DNA from: Plutella xylostella
Lineage: Eukaryota > Arthropoda > Insecta > Lepidoptera > Plutellidae
Assembly: GCF_932276165.1 (NCBI RefSeq)
Contig: NC_063984.1
Location: forward strand, 7,385,501 to 7,449,500
DNA: 64,000 nt
Reading direction: 5' to 3'
Shown: positions 25,359-38,962 of the stretch, one piece after another
Layout of the letters: the number at the start of each line of letters is the position of its first letter
Position numbering within the stretch: the stretch's first letter is position 1
The notes under the pieces: model-generated
What the model saw: only the letters and a program-made list of their open reading frames with translations
Database searches by the model: none
What the model was told of the DNA's origin: nothing
Translations under genes and position numbers: made by a program

Positions 25359-28300
25359 TAAGATTGTATCTTGTCTCTCTCTTATATGTGAATAAACCAG
25401 ACTGTATGGTTAAATTGTTCAGGCAGATTGACTTTTGAAGCGAGTAATAGCTGTATATGATGGTTCGTGATTTTTTTATGCAGGTAAAAAGTTCATCCAG
25501 TTAGTAGCTTTTAAATAATATATGTTCATATAGTGGTCCTGCCATGCGCTACTGAAGTTTTATAGCCCAAATTTTGCAGCACAAACAATTTTAAAAAACC
25601 TTCTTCGTCATGGAAAAATAGTGGTACATTTTTTTATGACAGCTCAAGCTCCTATAACACTTTCATTCATGTTTTGTTTACCCGTAGTGAAATCAGCGTG
25701 CTCAAACAGGCATGAAAGAAAAACTATTTAAAAAAGCAAACAAAATCCAAAGAAACACTGGCTTTTGATACAAGATTGCTCGTTTAAAACCTTCGGTCGT
25801 GTAATGACAGTAATATTTGCATTGGCTGGGGCGGGCGGGGGCGGGGGTGGCTCGCCGGGGCGCGGGGGGGAGGCTAGGGCTGCCGCGTCGCAGGTGAGAG
25901 CTCCTCAAGGGGTATTTGCGCCTCCTCGACTGCAGGCTGTTTGTGCGACAAACACTGCGTCTGCGGCGACCCTACCATGTGTGCTACACGAGGACGTTCC
26001 AAGAAAAATAAGTGTATTTTTTATCTAAAAGACTAATTTTAATGTGCGGTTTTGCATCAATAACTGACTACTTGTTTAAGATGTATTTAGTGGTAATAAG
26101 TAGTAGTGAAAATATATATTACTAATTTCTAAACTTTTTTCTTATACTTACTGTTTTTATTATTTAAAAGCCAAAACACTTTTGCTACTCCCATCAATTC
26201 TAAAGCAGACGATATTATCAGGACAATTTTTTTAAATACACTCGATCTATGTGGTATATTGTATATATTTATTATAACAAGTGAAGATACAATACATAGT
26301 AGTTAAGTCTATAAAAATAATCCTGTAATATAGAATATTAAATAAAAACAACACAGACGATGCAATGTCCGCCAATACCCCCACGATCCATAGGGAACAG
26401 CTACATTGCTAAGCCACGTTCCTTAATCAGAACCAGACTGTAGCTAATTAAGTATTCAAGAAAAATACGCAACTTAGTTTTTTTATCCACCAAGAGACTA
26501 ATTAATTCCATTCGCTCCACAGTTTTCACGAAGAAAAGGATTAAATCTCAATCATTTTGTTCTAAAAATTCTAATTTTGAATCGTTTAAGTCGCTTTAAG
26601 TTGTAGTAGCGCCTCTTCCCGGCATGCCGACAGCCCACACTGCGAGATTGCATATTACTCGCTCTAAAAATAAACCAAGACACGTGTAGTGTAGAGGCAG
26701 GTATAGAACATGCAAATAGTCACGGGATACATTCTTAAACGGTTTTTACGAGTATGGTAAAGTACCTACATACAAATTTGTTAGGAATATTGCATTCATA
26801 TAAAGTTAATTATAAGTTATATATAAAACAAATTCAGCTTAACATAATTTCTGAAAACAACTAATATTATGTTATATCCTTTGTGAGTGGCAGGTATTTC
26901 TACTCGTAGATATTCTGGGAAACAACTACCAAAAACCATTTCATAATTTTTGATAAAAGCAAAACTATATTTTCAAGTTTGAGTGTTAGAGCGGTGTTTG
27001 ATTTATATTTGACATCCGTTGCAGGTTTTATTTGTATTTATTTTTCAGATATAAATTGAACAACAACAAAGCGCTTGCACCTGGCGCGAACACGGCTCCG
27101 TCAGAGAATGCGCACAATACATCCAACTTTCAACAAACTCGTGCTCGTAATAATAAGCATGTCGGCGTAGCGAAGATATTTGTGATGGCGTAATGTGTGT
27201 TTGTTTGTAAGCAATATGTGGAAAAATGCAAACTAGTTGGAAGTGGGCCGCAGTCGGCGCTCGCGGCATCCCGCCTCCGCCGCCGCCGCCGCCGCGTCGA
27301 TCCATCCGCCGTGGACTGAGTAAACAAACATTAGTATTTTTTGTTGTTATTATTTTTGCTTTATTTGATATTTCAGTAATGGTCACATCGTTTAAGAACA
27401 CTACAACTTTTTGCAGCTTACTTTAGCTTTAAAAGGTTAACCGTTAGACTTTTTCAGTCAAGAAATGCCTAGATAATATATGTATGCCATTGCAAAGAAA
27501 GGATCCTACCAAGTGAGGTATTTAGTCATAAAAAATATTACAAGTTCGGTGCACACTGTGCAGTCAGCGACGGACGCAAATCTGAATGGGTCATCCAGGC
27601 TTACACATTCTCATCTAGCTGTAGTGTTTGTCACAGATACGATAATTGACCAAAATTCATTGGCAAGCAAATATCACTTTCGTATTTGAATATAATAAAA
27701 ATATCGTTATTCTACGTAAATATTTAACATGATTATAACATTTTTTTATTTTTTTTATTTGTCTACTTATAAGACAACATAAGTATTGAACTATACATAT
27801 TTCCTGATCCGACTTAAAACTGCGATCCACCACAATTACATGATTGACCTTTGGACCCGCCTGTACGCGAGTGGACGCAACTGCCGACACAGCTCATAAT
27901 CCTTCCGTATTTATACGCAAATACCAGCATTTTAGTTAAGACGCGTTTATTTCTCAGATCCCAATTCATTTTGCGAAGACAATGAAAGGAATAATTCAAG
28001 CATGAATATTAATGAAGGAGGCTCGCACTCGTCGCTCCGTCCTCAGTTTTATTGCGTATTAATATAATGGCTCCTGAATACTCGGATATCGATAAATCTG
28101 CCTGATGTACGCCCTTCGATTACTCCCCGTAGCTCGGTCAATAAATCGCTAATCTAAATATCAGATTAAATAACGTGATTACCGAGGTCTTTGCAGGCTG
28201 AATACTCGTTGAGGATAGTTTATTATGATTAGCTATTGCATAATTTATACTCAACCATGCCCTACAGTCAATGGTATTCCAAAACACTAATAGCTCAGTG

Positions 28301-28780
28301 TTATGTCTACTTTAGTTCTATTATTTATTTACTTACATAATTCATTTTATTTATGGGCTCTTACGAAATTTCCTTATAAAATATAGAGGTAAAAAGCAAT
28401 AACGGAGTATTCGTATGAAATATTAAATGAAAAACTACCATTGTTATTGTAAATGTATTGGTATTAAGAATTATTACATTTATACTTGCTTATGTAATGT
28501 ACATAATAGGGCGTTAGTCTTTTTTTTGTGCATCGGTTCGATTATTTTTGATCCAGCTAAGTTTTTATAAGTAGTAAACTAAACAAGAAGCTACTCGTAA
28601 AATTGACAAAACAACGTTCATGATTCATGAACGTCATTTAACAAATTTATTAAATTAAGTACAAGCAAAATATGTTGGTAATAGTTAACACATTGGTAAT
28701 ACGGGAACAATGGTTGGATCACTGTGACTGTGGCTCATTGTATTAGGAAGTGTGTCGTCTGTTAATTAGTGTGCACTGAA
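25359..28780. other. No recognisable gene; GC-rich and (CCG)n patches
   Basis: A G-rich run (GGGGGCGGGG type) at about 25830-25875 and (CCG)n at 27276-27295 explain the frames that cross them (25765-26028, 27045-27401). No domain was seen. Confidence 0.55.
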
Positions 28781-28839
28781 TGCTACGAGCCTACGCGTGC
28801 TACGCATCGCTACGAGCTACGAACCAGCTACGCCGTAGC
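28781..28839. repeat. GCTACG-rich cluster 2
   Basis: TGCTACGAGCCTACGCGTGC is followed by CGCTACGAGCTACGAACC and GCTACGCCGTAGC, a short palindrome. At least six degenerate C-T-A-C-G cores fall in under 60 bp. Confidence 0.8.
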
Positions 28840-30479
28840 AAACTCACATCTATACCGCCCACGCTCTTTTTTATACTTTTAATTTCTGATTTACTTTTCA
28901 TGGCTTTACAAATTAACATAATATTGGTCAATAGTTCGTTTATGACTTTGCTGTGGATTACAGCATGAAGGTTTATAGGTCATAGGACCGACTCAACACC
29001 ATATAATCTCGTTTTAAATGTTGGTTCGAGAACAGCATTTTCCAATCGTGACTTAGATCTAGGTGAGGCGGGGCCGCGGCTGCGTCCCGGGGGCCCGCAG
29101 GCGCCACTACGAGTAATAAACTTAGTTTTATTGTCCTCGCCCGTCGCTCTCCCAATAAACCCTCGCCGCCTCGCAGATGCGTCGACAGTCGCCACAATGT
29201 TTCTACATCTTGTCGATAATACCACAATGTTGTAGTTCCAGTGAGCGGGAATCCAGGCTGACCAATAACAACGTTGCTAATGCATTCATTGCTCGGCTGA
29301 TGTGATTGTGTGGTTCTTATTGACATACGAAATTGATCTTTATCTCACAATTAAGCTATTTACGATTCAATCATCACATCATCGGTCTGTAGGGCCATGC
29401 CCGAGGGCGTCCCTTGCATAGCTTGCTACCTGTTCTTGATCTTCACTCAAAAACTCATTAATCGCACCTGTCATCAGTTCTTCAGCATATAAGACCGACC
29501 CAATTCCACTTTCAGCTTGCAATTTTTTACGTTTACTTTACTTACACTGTAGGTACACAAAATTAGAAATTATAATCTTTAGTGCATAAATTCTGCGTAC
29601 ATGCTGAGGCACGATTATCTGGCGTTGCCAAATTTGGCCAATTAGGCACTATCGACTAGCGACAGTCCGCCTAAACCATGCCTAAACACAACCAATAATG
29701 GCTTATTATTATGTCAGACATTAAACCGCGGGGGTTCCTACAAAACGGAGCCAAATTTTGTAGGCTATCTCCGAAGTCCCAATACCAATATGCTTTATTT
29801 TACCATGCGGTGGCCGATGTTTTTATGTGAAAGGTCCAATATGGACCATGCAACAACGATAAATATGTTCCTATATATTGTATGAATAGTGTACAGTACA
29901 TATACATATTATTCAATCTGTTACCGAGTGTTTGAAAGATATAGGTACGAAATTGAGCCAATATCGCTTGTACAAATATTTAATAAAACAAATTTAAAAA
30001 ACTTGCGTGCAAAGCTTAAAGCGTTGAGCTCTACAAAACCTCATAAATCTATACTCCCAAAGCCACACTTCTGATAAAACTATATTTATTGCGTGGTTTG
30101 ATTTATTTACAGCGGAAATCGGAGGCTCTCGCCGCAACTGTCTCCTAATTGGGCGGACTCCGCGCTGGCGCTTCATCAGCCACAATTATTTGTATTTCCA
30201 TAAAACACGCCATCAATACCTACTGATTATTCGCATTCATTCAGTCTTGTTTGATATTAAAATGAGTAAAATTATATGCTATTTTTAATATTTTACTATT
30301 AATAAATTAAAATGTATAGCGACCGGATTCTGATATTTCTGTCGAAGGTTTCACCTCGACTATACTGGTCTATACAGATCCGTGCGTTTTATGAATGAAT
30401 GATAATGAATGTTTTCTGGGTTAAAGGGTACCTTAAAAGGTAAAAACTGAACCCTTATAGGTTATAGCATCACTTTCTT
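28840..30479. other. No recognisable gene
   Basis: Overlapping minus-strand frames at 28973-29326 follow a GC-rich patch and show no domain. Confidence 0.55.
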
Positions 30480-31031
30480 GTGCATTTGTCTATGTTGCAG
30501 TCCTATGGCACCCCAGAGGTGCAGAGGGTCTCCACTAACGTCCGCCACTTCCGCCTATCTTCGGCTGTACTTTTGGCCTCACTCCAGCTTAGTCCAGCGG
30601 ATCGCAGCTCATTTTCGACGCTTCGGCGCCATGTTTGGACAGGGCGTCCCCGGGAGCGCTTGCCATTTGGTGGCCTCCAGTCAAAGGCTATAGTTGCAGC
30701 ATTCGTAGCTCCTCTCCGTACAGTGTGCCCAATCCATCTCCACTTTCGCTTCGCAATTTCCTTGCCGATGGGAGATTGTCGGCACAGCTTCCACAGATCT
30801 TCGTTACGTATTGTCTTCGGCCAGAAAACGCGTAGGATCGACCTGAGGGACTTATTGACGAACACTTGCAGTTTGTTCGTCAGCCCTTTCGTCACTCTCC
30901 ACGTTTCGCAACCAAAGAGCAATACGGACTTCACGATGGAGTCGAAGAGGGAGATTTTTAATCACCTGCACACCCTTAAAACATTTGATGATTGAGAATT
31001 CTCCATTTAACAATAATGTGCATTTGTCTAT
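30480..31031 (-). mobile_element. 5'-truncated non-LTR retrotransposon flanked by a 14-bp target-site duplication
   Basis: GTGCATTTGTCTAT stands at 30480-30493 and again at 31018-31031, bracketing a 524-bp insertion. On the minus strand the insert encodes about 143 residues ending at 30503, open for a further ~10 residues upstream (SLFDSIVKSVLLFGCETW begins the recognisable part). Key motifs are LLFGCETW, RKWRWIGHT, GRPVQTWRRSVE and RRKWRTLVETLC. These mark the region after the reverse-transcriptase fingers and palm in RTE/I-type retrotransposons. The endonuclease and the catalytic YADD box are absent. There is no poly-A or simple-repeat tail between the stop codon and the duplication. The first ~60 bp upstream of the coding part is unrelated to it. 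Confidence 0.85.
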
Positions 31032-33626
31032 AAAGACAAATATATATTTTGTACTGAATAAGAATTTTACAACTATTTAAATACTGTTGGTAAAAACAAA
31101 GGCGTACTTTAGTGTAACTTTTCATTTGTGAATCAGGGTGTCTTTTGTGTGAGATTGCTACACAGTTGTCACAGCCGGGCGCAGACTGAGGGCGGCGACG
31201 ATCAAAGGGGCAAGTCTTTTTTAGATTAAACAGCGAACGCCCTCGCGCCGCCTCATAACTCCTTTGATCTCAGATCACCTTTCACTCTCACTTGTTTCCA
31301 TAAGTAAATAGATTTGATTAAACGGTGATTCAATTATACTTTCATTACAGCACCTTTTTTCTTTATGTTATAGGTATCTTATGTTTGCCTTGGAGAGACA
31401 CGTTAATCACCAAAATTTTTAAGTTTTTATTTTCCAACATTGCATTTCGTAAGCTATTTATGTCAAAAGGTGTAAGATAGTCTGATCGTTAACCGTATAG
31501 GTAATATGATAAAACGGATTCACAAACACTCTAAAGTTACCACGCACACATGCGTATTAAGGATTTGTACGGTCGAAGTTTATATCACATTTTTAGTCAT
31601 TTAGTTCAGATTTAATTGCACAACGTATCGAGGTGTCGCACGAAGCCAGGGCCGGACCTGTTGCGGCCCCCGCGGGCTGCAGTTATTGTTTTATTTAACG
31701 CCCCCGGCTCATTCACAGAACACTGATTGCGAACCTGCGCCGCTACACGGGGGCTGCTAACTGATTTAACAACGTTTTTATTTAAATATAATTCTACCTA
31801 TATAGTAAATCCTTTTTCATCACTTTTTCTAGCGTGGAGGTAGCAGAAAGTACTGCTAAAATTGGGTTTTGTTACCGTGGTGAAAGGATTAGTTTCAGTC
31901 GCTTACTATCCAGGGTTCACCGGGCGTATACAATAACGAGCACGTCACTCGTGGAGGCTTCATGAACTCGACATCAGAGACTCAATACCTATTCCATACC
32001 AGTCAACCATCAGATATCAGCTGATATTCAAATCTCTAGCAGCACCAGTAGATTGTATGTATTTTTATGTCACATATTATTATTATTTCCAACAGAAAAT
32101 AAAAAAATGTTAACATGGTATTTTTGGATCAGCAGCCACACTATCGCTGTTTCCAGCTGCATGAAGCAGCTCGAATAGACAAAGGTATCGACACAATCCA
32201 TTAACTCTCAGCATCAATGATAACTGATGGCAACCTCGTGCGAGAAGTTTTATTTTATTTACTTATAATAATAGCCATTGGATTTACTTTACTAGTGGTT
32301 GGTAGAAGTATGTTTGGGCTAAATTTAAATTTACAGTTAGGATAAGTAAATGAGTCGGCGTTTGTACGTTATTGAGTGACTACTTCATATCGCAGTACGA
32401 ATTACTTTATAATACCTATAATTCTAACCACTTGCGTTAAATGATGTCTCTGAGTGCGGCAGGAGTGCTAAGGTAAGGTGTAAACGAATCATTTATTTGC
32501 AAAAAAACCGTTACTGTCGGATATATTCAATCCAGCAATGGATTTACAGCCAGTCATTTGATTTTCAAAATTATCTCCATTCATCACTTGTTCGAAACAT
32601 GCCCCAATTATCTGAAAAACATGTTTACCAATATAAATTTACATACTGCATTTAATACAGTGCGAACCAAAAAATTGTAGGTACATTTCATCCGTAGCAG
32701 GTAGCGAAAGGATATTTGTATTTTCGATGAAATCGCTGCAAAATATGGATCTTTCGCGAAATGATTTTAATACAATATTCGGCGGGCGATCGGGCGCGTT
32801 GTCAGTGGAATTTCGACGGTGGTCATTACCGGGAACGAACTCGGCCCGGCCACAAATGAGCCGGCGCCGGCGCGCGCCCGAATGGCCCGATTATACCCGC
32901 CCGGCCCGGCATAGCACCGCTTTATTAATAGCTGCGTATCCCTGCAAAACCGACAATTGCTGGTTTCCGCTGCCCTTCGGTGACCTACTTGCAACTATGT
33001 ATCGTCTACTGTGTGTGATCTATTGTCTAAAGTGGTACAGTTCAGTGATGAATCCTTTTCAGGATCCGTCCATCGCCTTTACCGACTTTTTTATACGTAA
33101 AAATATACGATTTTAAATTGTAAAATATTTAAGAATTCATAAGGAAAGAATAACAATAATGTGAGCACGGCGCGCGGTCGCTCGAAGCAGGAAATGTGTT
33201 GTCGAGACCGCAGCGGCAATACGGGGTAGGAAGCAAATGAATGCATAAATTGCATTAAACCAAGAACCGTTTAGAACCCAGCCTGTTACTAGTGAGAATG
33301 GAACATGTATAATTTCGATGGTGGTTGCCATGTATTGTTATGTTTGAATATAATTGCAATGCAACAGGCAAGACTAATGACTAGTGATGAGTGAGGCTTC
33401 ACGTTGCTTTGATAGATCAGCAAGCTTAATTGCTATTAGTTTCCTTGGTAATTCAGTCCCTGTGTATTTAACGTACAAAATTAATCTACCTCTATATAAA
33501 GCTAGGTTAACGTTAACAAAGATTTCAGATCAATGAAATGTCAAGTATAAAATATAGTGATACCTTCCTAATATTTACCTGACATATCGCGGTGGTCTGA
33601 TTGAGCCCTCGTTACCTCTCAATGGG

Positions 33627-33676
33627 AGCTTCCGCAGCGCTTCCGGCGGAAGTGCGTACTCCGACGCCATATTGCT
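33627..33676. promoter_or_regulatory. ETS and YY1/Pho-like motif cluster, weak promoter candidate
   Basis: AGCTTCCGC, GCTTCCGGCGGAAGTGCG (back-to-back GGAAG cores) and GACGCCATATTG lie within 50 bp. Such clusters are common at housekeeping start sites in animals, but no adjacent first exon can be shown. Confidence 0.2.
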
Positions 33677-34765
33677 TACCCCCACCGGCCGGACATCATT
33701 ATTACTACGCTCTTTCAGTCTATGTCGTTCATTAAATTGATCGTATTCCTGCTGTACTCGTGTTAATCCTAGTCCCAGTGTTTACGTGTAATCATAACAG
33801 AATAAACAGTGATTCAATGATTATGTGCTATAGCAAATACATTTTAAGTATTTGCTATCTATATTAGCTGATTGAAAAACACTTTCCATCAATACATTAT
33901 ATAGGGAAAATACTCTCTATCTCAAGTTAGGTACCTACTATAAAAAACGTTCTTAGGATGAGCTATTACACATTTTGTTACGTAAAAGGCGGTTGTTTAT
34001 TTTGTATCAAAATGAATAATGTATAAAATAACAGGTTACTTGCGCGTCGAAGTCGCTTGTTTACTGAATATTTCCGCTCCGACTAACCCCCCGCGTCCTG
34101 TATATTGGATTACCAGTTTCCGATCACACGTAGGTAAGCCGACAATAATTGCGGCATGAGAAAATAATATTCAAATTGTTGTATATGTACTTACATAGTT
34201 GTAGGTAGTTCTTGGTGAGCATTGCGCTCATACGCTTGAGCGGCAAATATTGAATAATTCATTTGTAAGAGAGCAATGCCGGTTCACCCGGGCTCGCCGG
34301 GCTCCGATAATAACAACGAGTGCGGCGAGGAGTCCCCGGAGCCCGGACCGGAGCCCCCGCCAGCCGCCCGCCCGCTCGACACCACCAGTCCCATTTGCAT
34401 TCTCTAAGCTCTCAGCCGATCTTGATTGCTGGTCGTATCTATACTGCAGCTGCACTCTTACGTAATGCCGTCATCTTTCCACAACTTCTTTAAAATAAAC
34501 TCAGCATTATAAATAATGCTGTCAACATGCATTCTAGATTTATGTTAAAAATATTCTAGTCATTTTATCACGCCATATTTTAGTGAGAAATTTATTGCAG
34601 CATCGTCGCCTGCAGTTAAGCCTTCAATAAAGCATTACAAACACGCTAACTGGAGCGCCGGTCGCCGCAAATATTTGATTGGAACTAGGCACTAAAGAGC
34701 ACCGGTAAGTCCGGTAACTAAAGTAATAAGCGCAAGTTAGGTCGCGCCGGACGTCGCCGCGGTCA

Positions 34766-34813
34766 GTTGCCTCGCCAGTCGCCTCGCCGGTCGCCTCGCC
34801 AGTTGCCTCGGCT
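34766..34813. repeat. 12-bp minisatellite, four copies
   Basis: Units GTTGCCTCGCCA, GTCGCCTCGCCG, GTCGCCTCGCCA and GTTGCCTCGGCT run head to tail. They account for the (Ala-Thr-Gly-Glu)n peptide in the minus frame. Confidence 0.9.
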
Positions 34814-35081
34814 GCCGTCGCCGGTGCCTCGTTTGTGGACTTTGCGGTCAAATTCGCGATGTCTCATTTATCTGGCGCGTGCTGCGAATATGCCGAGCGG
34901 AAACGACACATTTATCATTATTGGTTTCTTTCTACTCTCAGCGTATTAGCAAAGTTTTGTGCAGAACCATTTATTTAGTTCCGTTACTTACGGACCCTTA
35001 TAGAATATCAAATTGTGAGGTAATTGAACATTAAGAGTTGACTTATTGTTAAAATACTACCTATAGTTTTCTGAATAAATA

Positions 35082-35309
35082 CACTCACGAGCAAATAAAC
35101 AGTTCCACTTACAAAATGCTGACACCAAATAGCCCAATTTTTTTTAAAATATACGAAATTTGAACAAAGATTTTGCGTTTTTAGTTGGTGATATTGTGAT
35201 GCGTGGTTAAATTACTTAAATGTTGCAGAAGGCGTCATTAAGTTACTTTTTTTCCGTTTAAGACTAATTTGTGTTTTTCTCACTGAAACTTTTTCATTGC
35301 CTGTGAGTG
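35082..35309. mobile_element. Tc1/mariner-type MITE with CACTCAC ends
   Basis: TA flanks both sides (35080-35081, 35310-35311). The left end CACTCACGAGCAAATAAAC is inverted imperfectly at the right (complement reads CACTCACAGGCAATGAAAAA). 228 bp, non-coding. Confidence 0.75.
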
Positions 35310-35311
35310 TA

Positions 35312-38076
35312 TTATTATTATTATTAAGAAGATTCTATACTTAACCAATTTTGTTCGGTAAATACCTACTTACATATTCTAATTTTAAAGCTAATATTTT
35401 TTCTGATGTTTCTCTCTAAATCTCATATATCTATGCCACCACTATGTTTTACTTCAATTGAAGACTTAGCGTCCTGCTTATCCTGTTCATCCTATTGCGT
35501 TCAGCGTTTGTTTCCGCTCGGCGTAATCAACAAATAGGACAACAACATGAAACGAGACAGGCTGTTTTATTTTTTCCCCATAAAGGCTGCATTTTCCAAA
35601 GTGAATTGCGTATATTTTTTGCAAGTAATTCTCAAATAATGGGGTGAGCAGTGTGACGCAGGTCCGACGGCCGCGGACACATTTGTCACTCGGCATCTCG
35701 CATCACGAGCCGGCTACGTGACGGGCCTATTTCACATCTCCTAGATAACTACTTCTATTCTACTTCCCGAGATGTTCACGCGTTTTTATGAGAATGATGA
35801 AATAAAAGTTCTGTTATTGATGAAATAAAAGTTACAGATTGCAAGCTATTTGAGATACACCTGCTTTTATGTAAATGTAAGCTACATTTTACACAAGTAC
35901 CTACTCTTATTGCTACCTAATAATTAACAAAAATAAAAAAAATGGGTTTGCAGGACGTTCAAACACTGATTAACTTGCCCATGTTCTTATGGGCGGATGA
36001 CAAACGCTACTAGGTAAATGTACGATGGAAAACGTAAATATGAGATGAATGCACCATCGTATAACACACCAATAAATAGTATTTGATTTCACAAACCATA
36101 ATAAAAATACTGAAGAAAGAAATATTACTTGATTTAACATTTATACAATAAATGCCCGTAATTTCCTGTCATTTGGCTTTTTCATTTGCAAAAGATTGAA
36201 TTGCGTGCCGGTGTTGGTTATAATGCCCTCTTTCTCGCAGTTTTCATCGCCTCATTCTTATTCATGAACATCTATATTTCATCTCGTATCGACTCCTAGC
36301 GAGTGACTGATAAAGAGGCTGAACGACCCATTGTGTTACATGAAATATTGTTTTCCTTTTGTGAATAAATTAATATGAATTCTTCGAAACACTTCCTTGT
36401 GCCATATATATTCCACACACGACTGCTTAATCTGAATATGTTTATTGCGGCAATATTTTTATTCGGAAGTATCCTCTCTTATACTGCTTATGGGTTTTCG
36501 TAAGAAGTAATTATACTTAGCTACTACTCTACGAGGATTGGTCACTTCAAATGTAATAAGACGGTATTCATGACTCCTCTATTCCTTCGGGTCTTACATG
36601 TTCCCTGATAACATCTAAACAGGACCACTTTCAGTTTTGTTTGTACACAAAGCAAACTTTGTTATGGAAAGTGGAAATATTTCAGCAAGTTGTATTGGAT
36701 CCATGGAAGTAACATGGGGCTGCGGCGCGGCGTGTGTATTTTCAATCATCCCGGCTCACCTGGCTCTGGCGGCGGTTCTTCTACGTTTTTATTTTCAACG
36801 CATAGGTACCTACCTAAATATATTAAATTTAATCATGAAAATAATAAAATTTTATCTGTATTGTTACAAACTCAAAGCAATGTAACAAGAGTTATTTACG
36901 AGATTTATAAATTTGGAGACAGTCTGGCTTTGAATTCGATTGGTTTCAGCATTTTTATTACAAACACAAAGATAGAGTAGCAAATTCTCATAAAAACGAA
37001 CAACAATTGGAAAGCAGTGTGGTCACGATATAAAATGTACAGTGTCTCGTAAAAGCTGCGACGTGCAACGTCTAACCGGACAGCTGTTGATAATTTTGTG
37101 AATGATGTGTTCTTAAAATGTAATATTGAAAGCGTTTTGCAATATACACACACACTCAATTCAACACTTCCCAATAATAATGTTGTTCGTTGGCTCAGTG
37201 TATGCGGGCCCGGAGGTTCCCGGGGGTAATTTCGTTTGGAGCATGGTGACAACCAATGTCACCTCTGGGACGTCGATCGCTACAATTTTATGTCGTCACC
37301 TATTTTTGCGGCGCAGTCGAGTTCGTAATGCCATCTCCTGGGCAATGTTAGCTTCAGCGCGCGTCGCCGTCTTCAAGATTAAAGGTGTCCTGCAGCTACT
37401 TTTAAATCGACATTAAATATATTATATCCCTGGTATGCTTTCACAGTACACAGTAAGAAAGTGACACAGTAACAGGAGATTTAATTTGATCCCTATACCC
37501 TGGGTGGTGGTTCCACTATACCCAACTATTTAAAGGCAATGTCTTGAACTCCCAACATAAAAATAATCATGACTTATGTCAAAGGTGTTTTTACGAAAAA
37601 TAAAAATACAAATATCTTTTCCATAAAACTGACTTGTTTTAAGACAGATAGATTTAAAAAGTTCACCAAAGTACAAAATGATTATAATATGATCGCATAC
37701 TCATTTGTACGTTCAGGTGCAGAGAAACCTGACGCCCCTCTCATATTAACAATGCTTCTGAGGGGGGTCAGGTTTATCTGCCCCTTACTGTACATAATTT
37801 AGTTGGTACATTGTATAACCTTTTCTTATTACTTATATACCTAGTAGTTTCGCGATTAATCCATTGAAAATATTGCAATTTGGATCGAGAATTCGATTCG
37901 ACGCGACGCGAGTAATCAGAGCAGAGATAATTCGTCTCGAGTGAGGCTGATGCGGCCGCGTCGTACAAACCACTTCGCCTAGATTCCAGATATGCCTTCT
38001 TTGTATTTTTTTTTTATATGACACTCGGGTCATGGTGTGAAAGCATAATTAAAAATACACATCAATACATTACTAA
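35312..38076. other. No recognisable gene; one hairpin
   Basis: A 16-bp stem with one mismatch (37725-37740 with 37760-37775, AAACCTGACGCCCCTC) and a 19-nt loop is the only structure. Frames at 36637-37416 on both strands overlap without any domain. Confidence 0.55.
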
Positions 38077-38226
38077 GGCCCGGTTTCGCGATACTCGGTT
38101 AAATGTAGGTAAACAAGAGATTAGTTCATCCATTAGTCATCTTCATATTAAATTCTTGACAGATGTGTCAAAAATCAACAACTGATCCCTGGTTATTATC
38201 TAACCGAGTATCGCGAAACCGGCCCT
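38077..38226. mobile_element. MITE with 27-bp GGCCCGGTTTCGCG terminal inverted repeats
   Basis: GGCCCGGTTTCGCGATACTC at the left is mirrored by GAGTATCGCGAAACCGGCCC at the right, each followed inward by a further matching GGTTA. The flanks are ACTAA and TTAAC, so a TAA/TTA-type target is likely (Harbinger-like). It is related in design to the 21.1-kb element. About 149 bp, non-coding. Confidence 0.85.
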
Positions 38227-38671
38227 TAACGTATTAAAAATTCTTCTATCAAATACCTTCAGTGAGCATGACGCTAGTACCAGTATCGCAAATTGAAATA
38301 GCTTTAAATACTAAACTGCATTAAGTTCACGAGTACAAAGATCATCATAACTAGTATTTGTCTCACAAACATTTGCACGGGGGTCAAGTCTATAAAGTTC
38401 GGAGGTCCATCCCGAACTCCACCATAAACAAGATTTACTTAGTTCAGTGTTCTCGGCTTTGTACGTTTATTATTTGTTCCGTTAAAAGAGCTAAGTAGTA
38501 ATTGCCTACAAAAATAAATATTCTGAAATATTTTAAGCCTATACAGTTGTACACACCTACTCGTAACTGTCTATTAGAATATAATTACGAATTATTTTTC
38601 AAATAGACACTGCTGCTAGTCAGCTGATATGAGCTACCTTTATGTAAGTTGTAATTTTAATTATCATATTA

Positions 38672-38962
38672 GTGGTTGAGTTTCAGACGGCTGAATGGCG
38701 TAGTGGTTAGTGACCCTGACTACTGAGCCGATGGTCCCGGGTTCGATTCCCGGCTGGGGCAGATATTTGTTTAAACACAGATATTTGTTCTCGGGTCTTG
38801 GATGTGCCCGTTAAATGGCAATAGGCCCGCCCCCTATTACATTGGGACTAACATAACACTCTGGCGAAAAGTGGGTGCAGCAATGCACCTCTGCCTACCC
38901 CGCAAGGGAGTACATTAGTACAAGGCGTGAGTGCGTGTGTGCGTGTGTGTGTGGTTGAGTTT
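38672..38962 (+). mobile_element. tRNA-derived SINE, copy 1, with 12-bp target-site duplication
   Basis: GTGGTTGAGTTT at 38672-38683 and 38951-38962 brackets a 267-bp element. The head has a pol III A box (TGGCGTAGTGG, 38696-38706) and B box (GGTTCGATTCC, 38740-38750, consensus-perfect), with a tRNA-like CCCGGG...CCCGGC T-arm. The body carries CTCGGGTCTTGGATGTGCCC and GTGGGTGCAGCAATGCACC. The tail is a GTGCGT/GT run. It is nearly identical to the copy at 50.0 kb. Confidence 0.93.

Larger units (their letters stand above)
31032..35079. other. No recognisable gene; minisatellite and motif patches
   Basis: Paired TCF-like sites GATCAAAGG (31200-31208) and CCTTTGATC (31261-31269), an ETS/YY1-like cluster at 33627-33676, and a 12-bp minisatellite at 34766-34813. 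The 129-codon frame at 32727-33116 crosses a GC-rich patch and has no domain. Confidence 0.5.

Noticed and set aside
30480..30995. 171-codon plus-strand protein
   Set aside because: It is the antisense shadow of the retrotransposon reverse-transcriptase tail, which has clear family motifs on the minus strand.
31200..31269. Paired TCF/LEF sites as an enhancer
   Set aside because: Two short motifs 53 bp apart are expected by chance at this scale; no supporting context.
34624..34851. Ala-Thr-Gly-Glu repeat protein
   Set aside because: Produced by the 12-bp minisatellite at 34766-34813; no conserved frame on either side.
38690..38761. tRNA gene
   Set aside because: A and B boxes are consensus-like, but the segment is the head of a 267-bp SINE with target-site duplications and a second copy at 50.0 kb; the acceptor stem does not close as in a tRNA.
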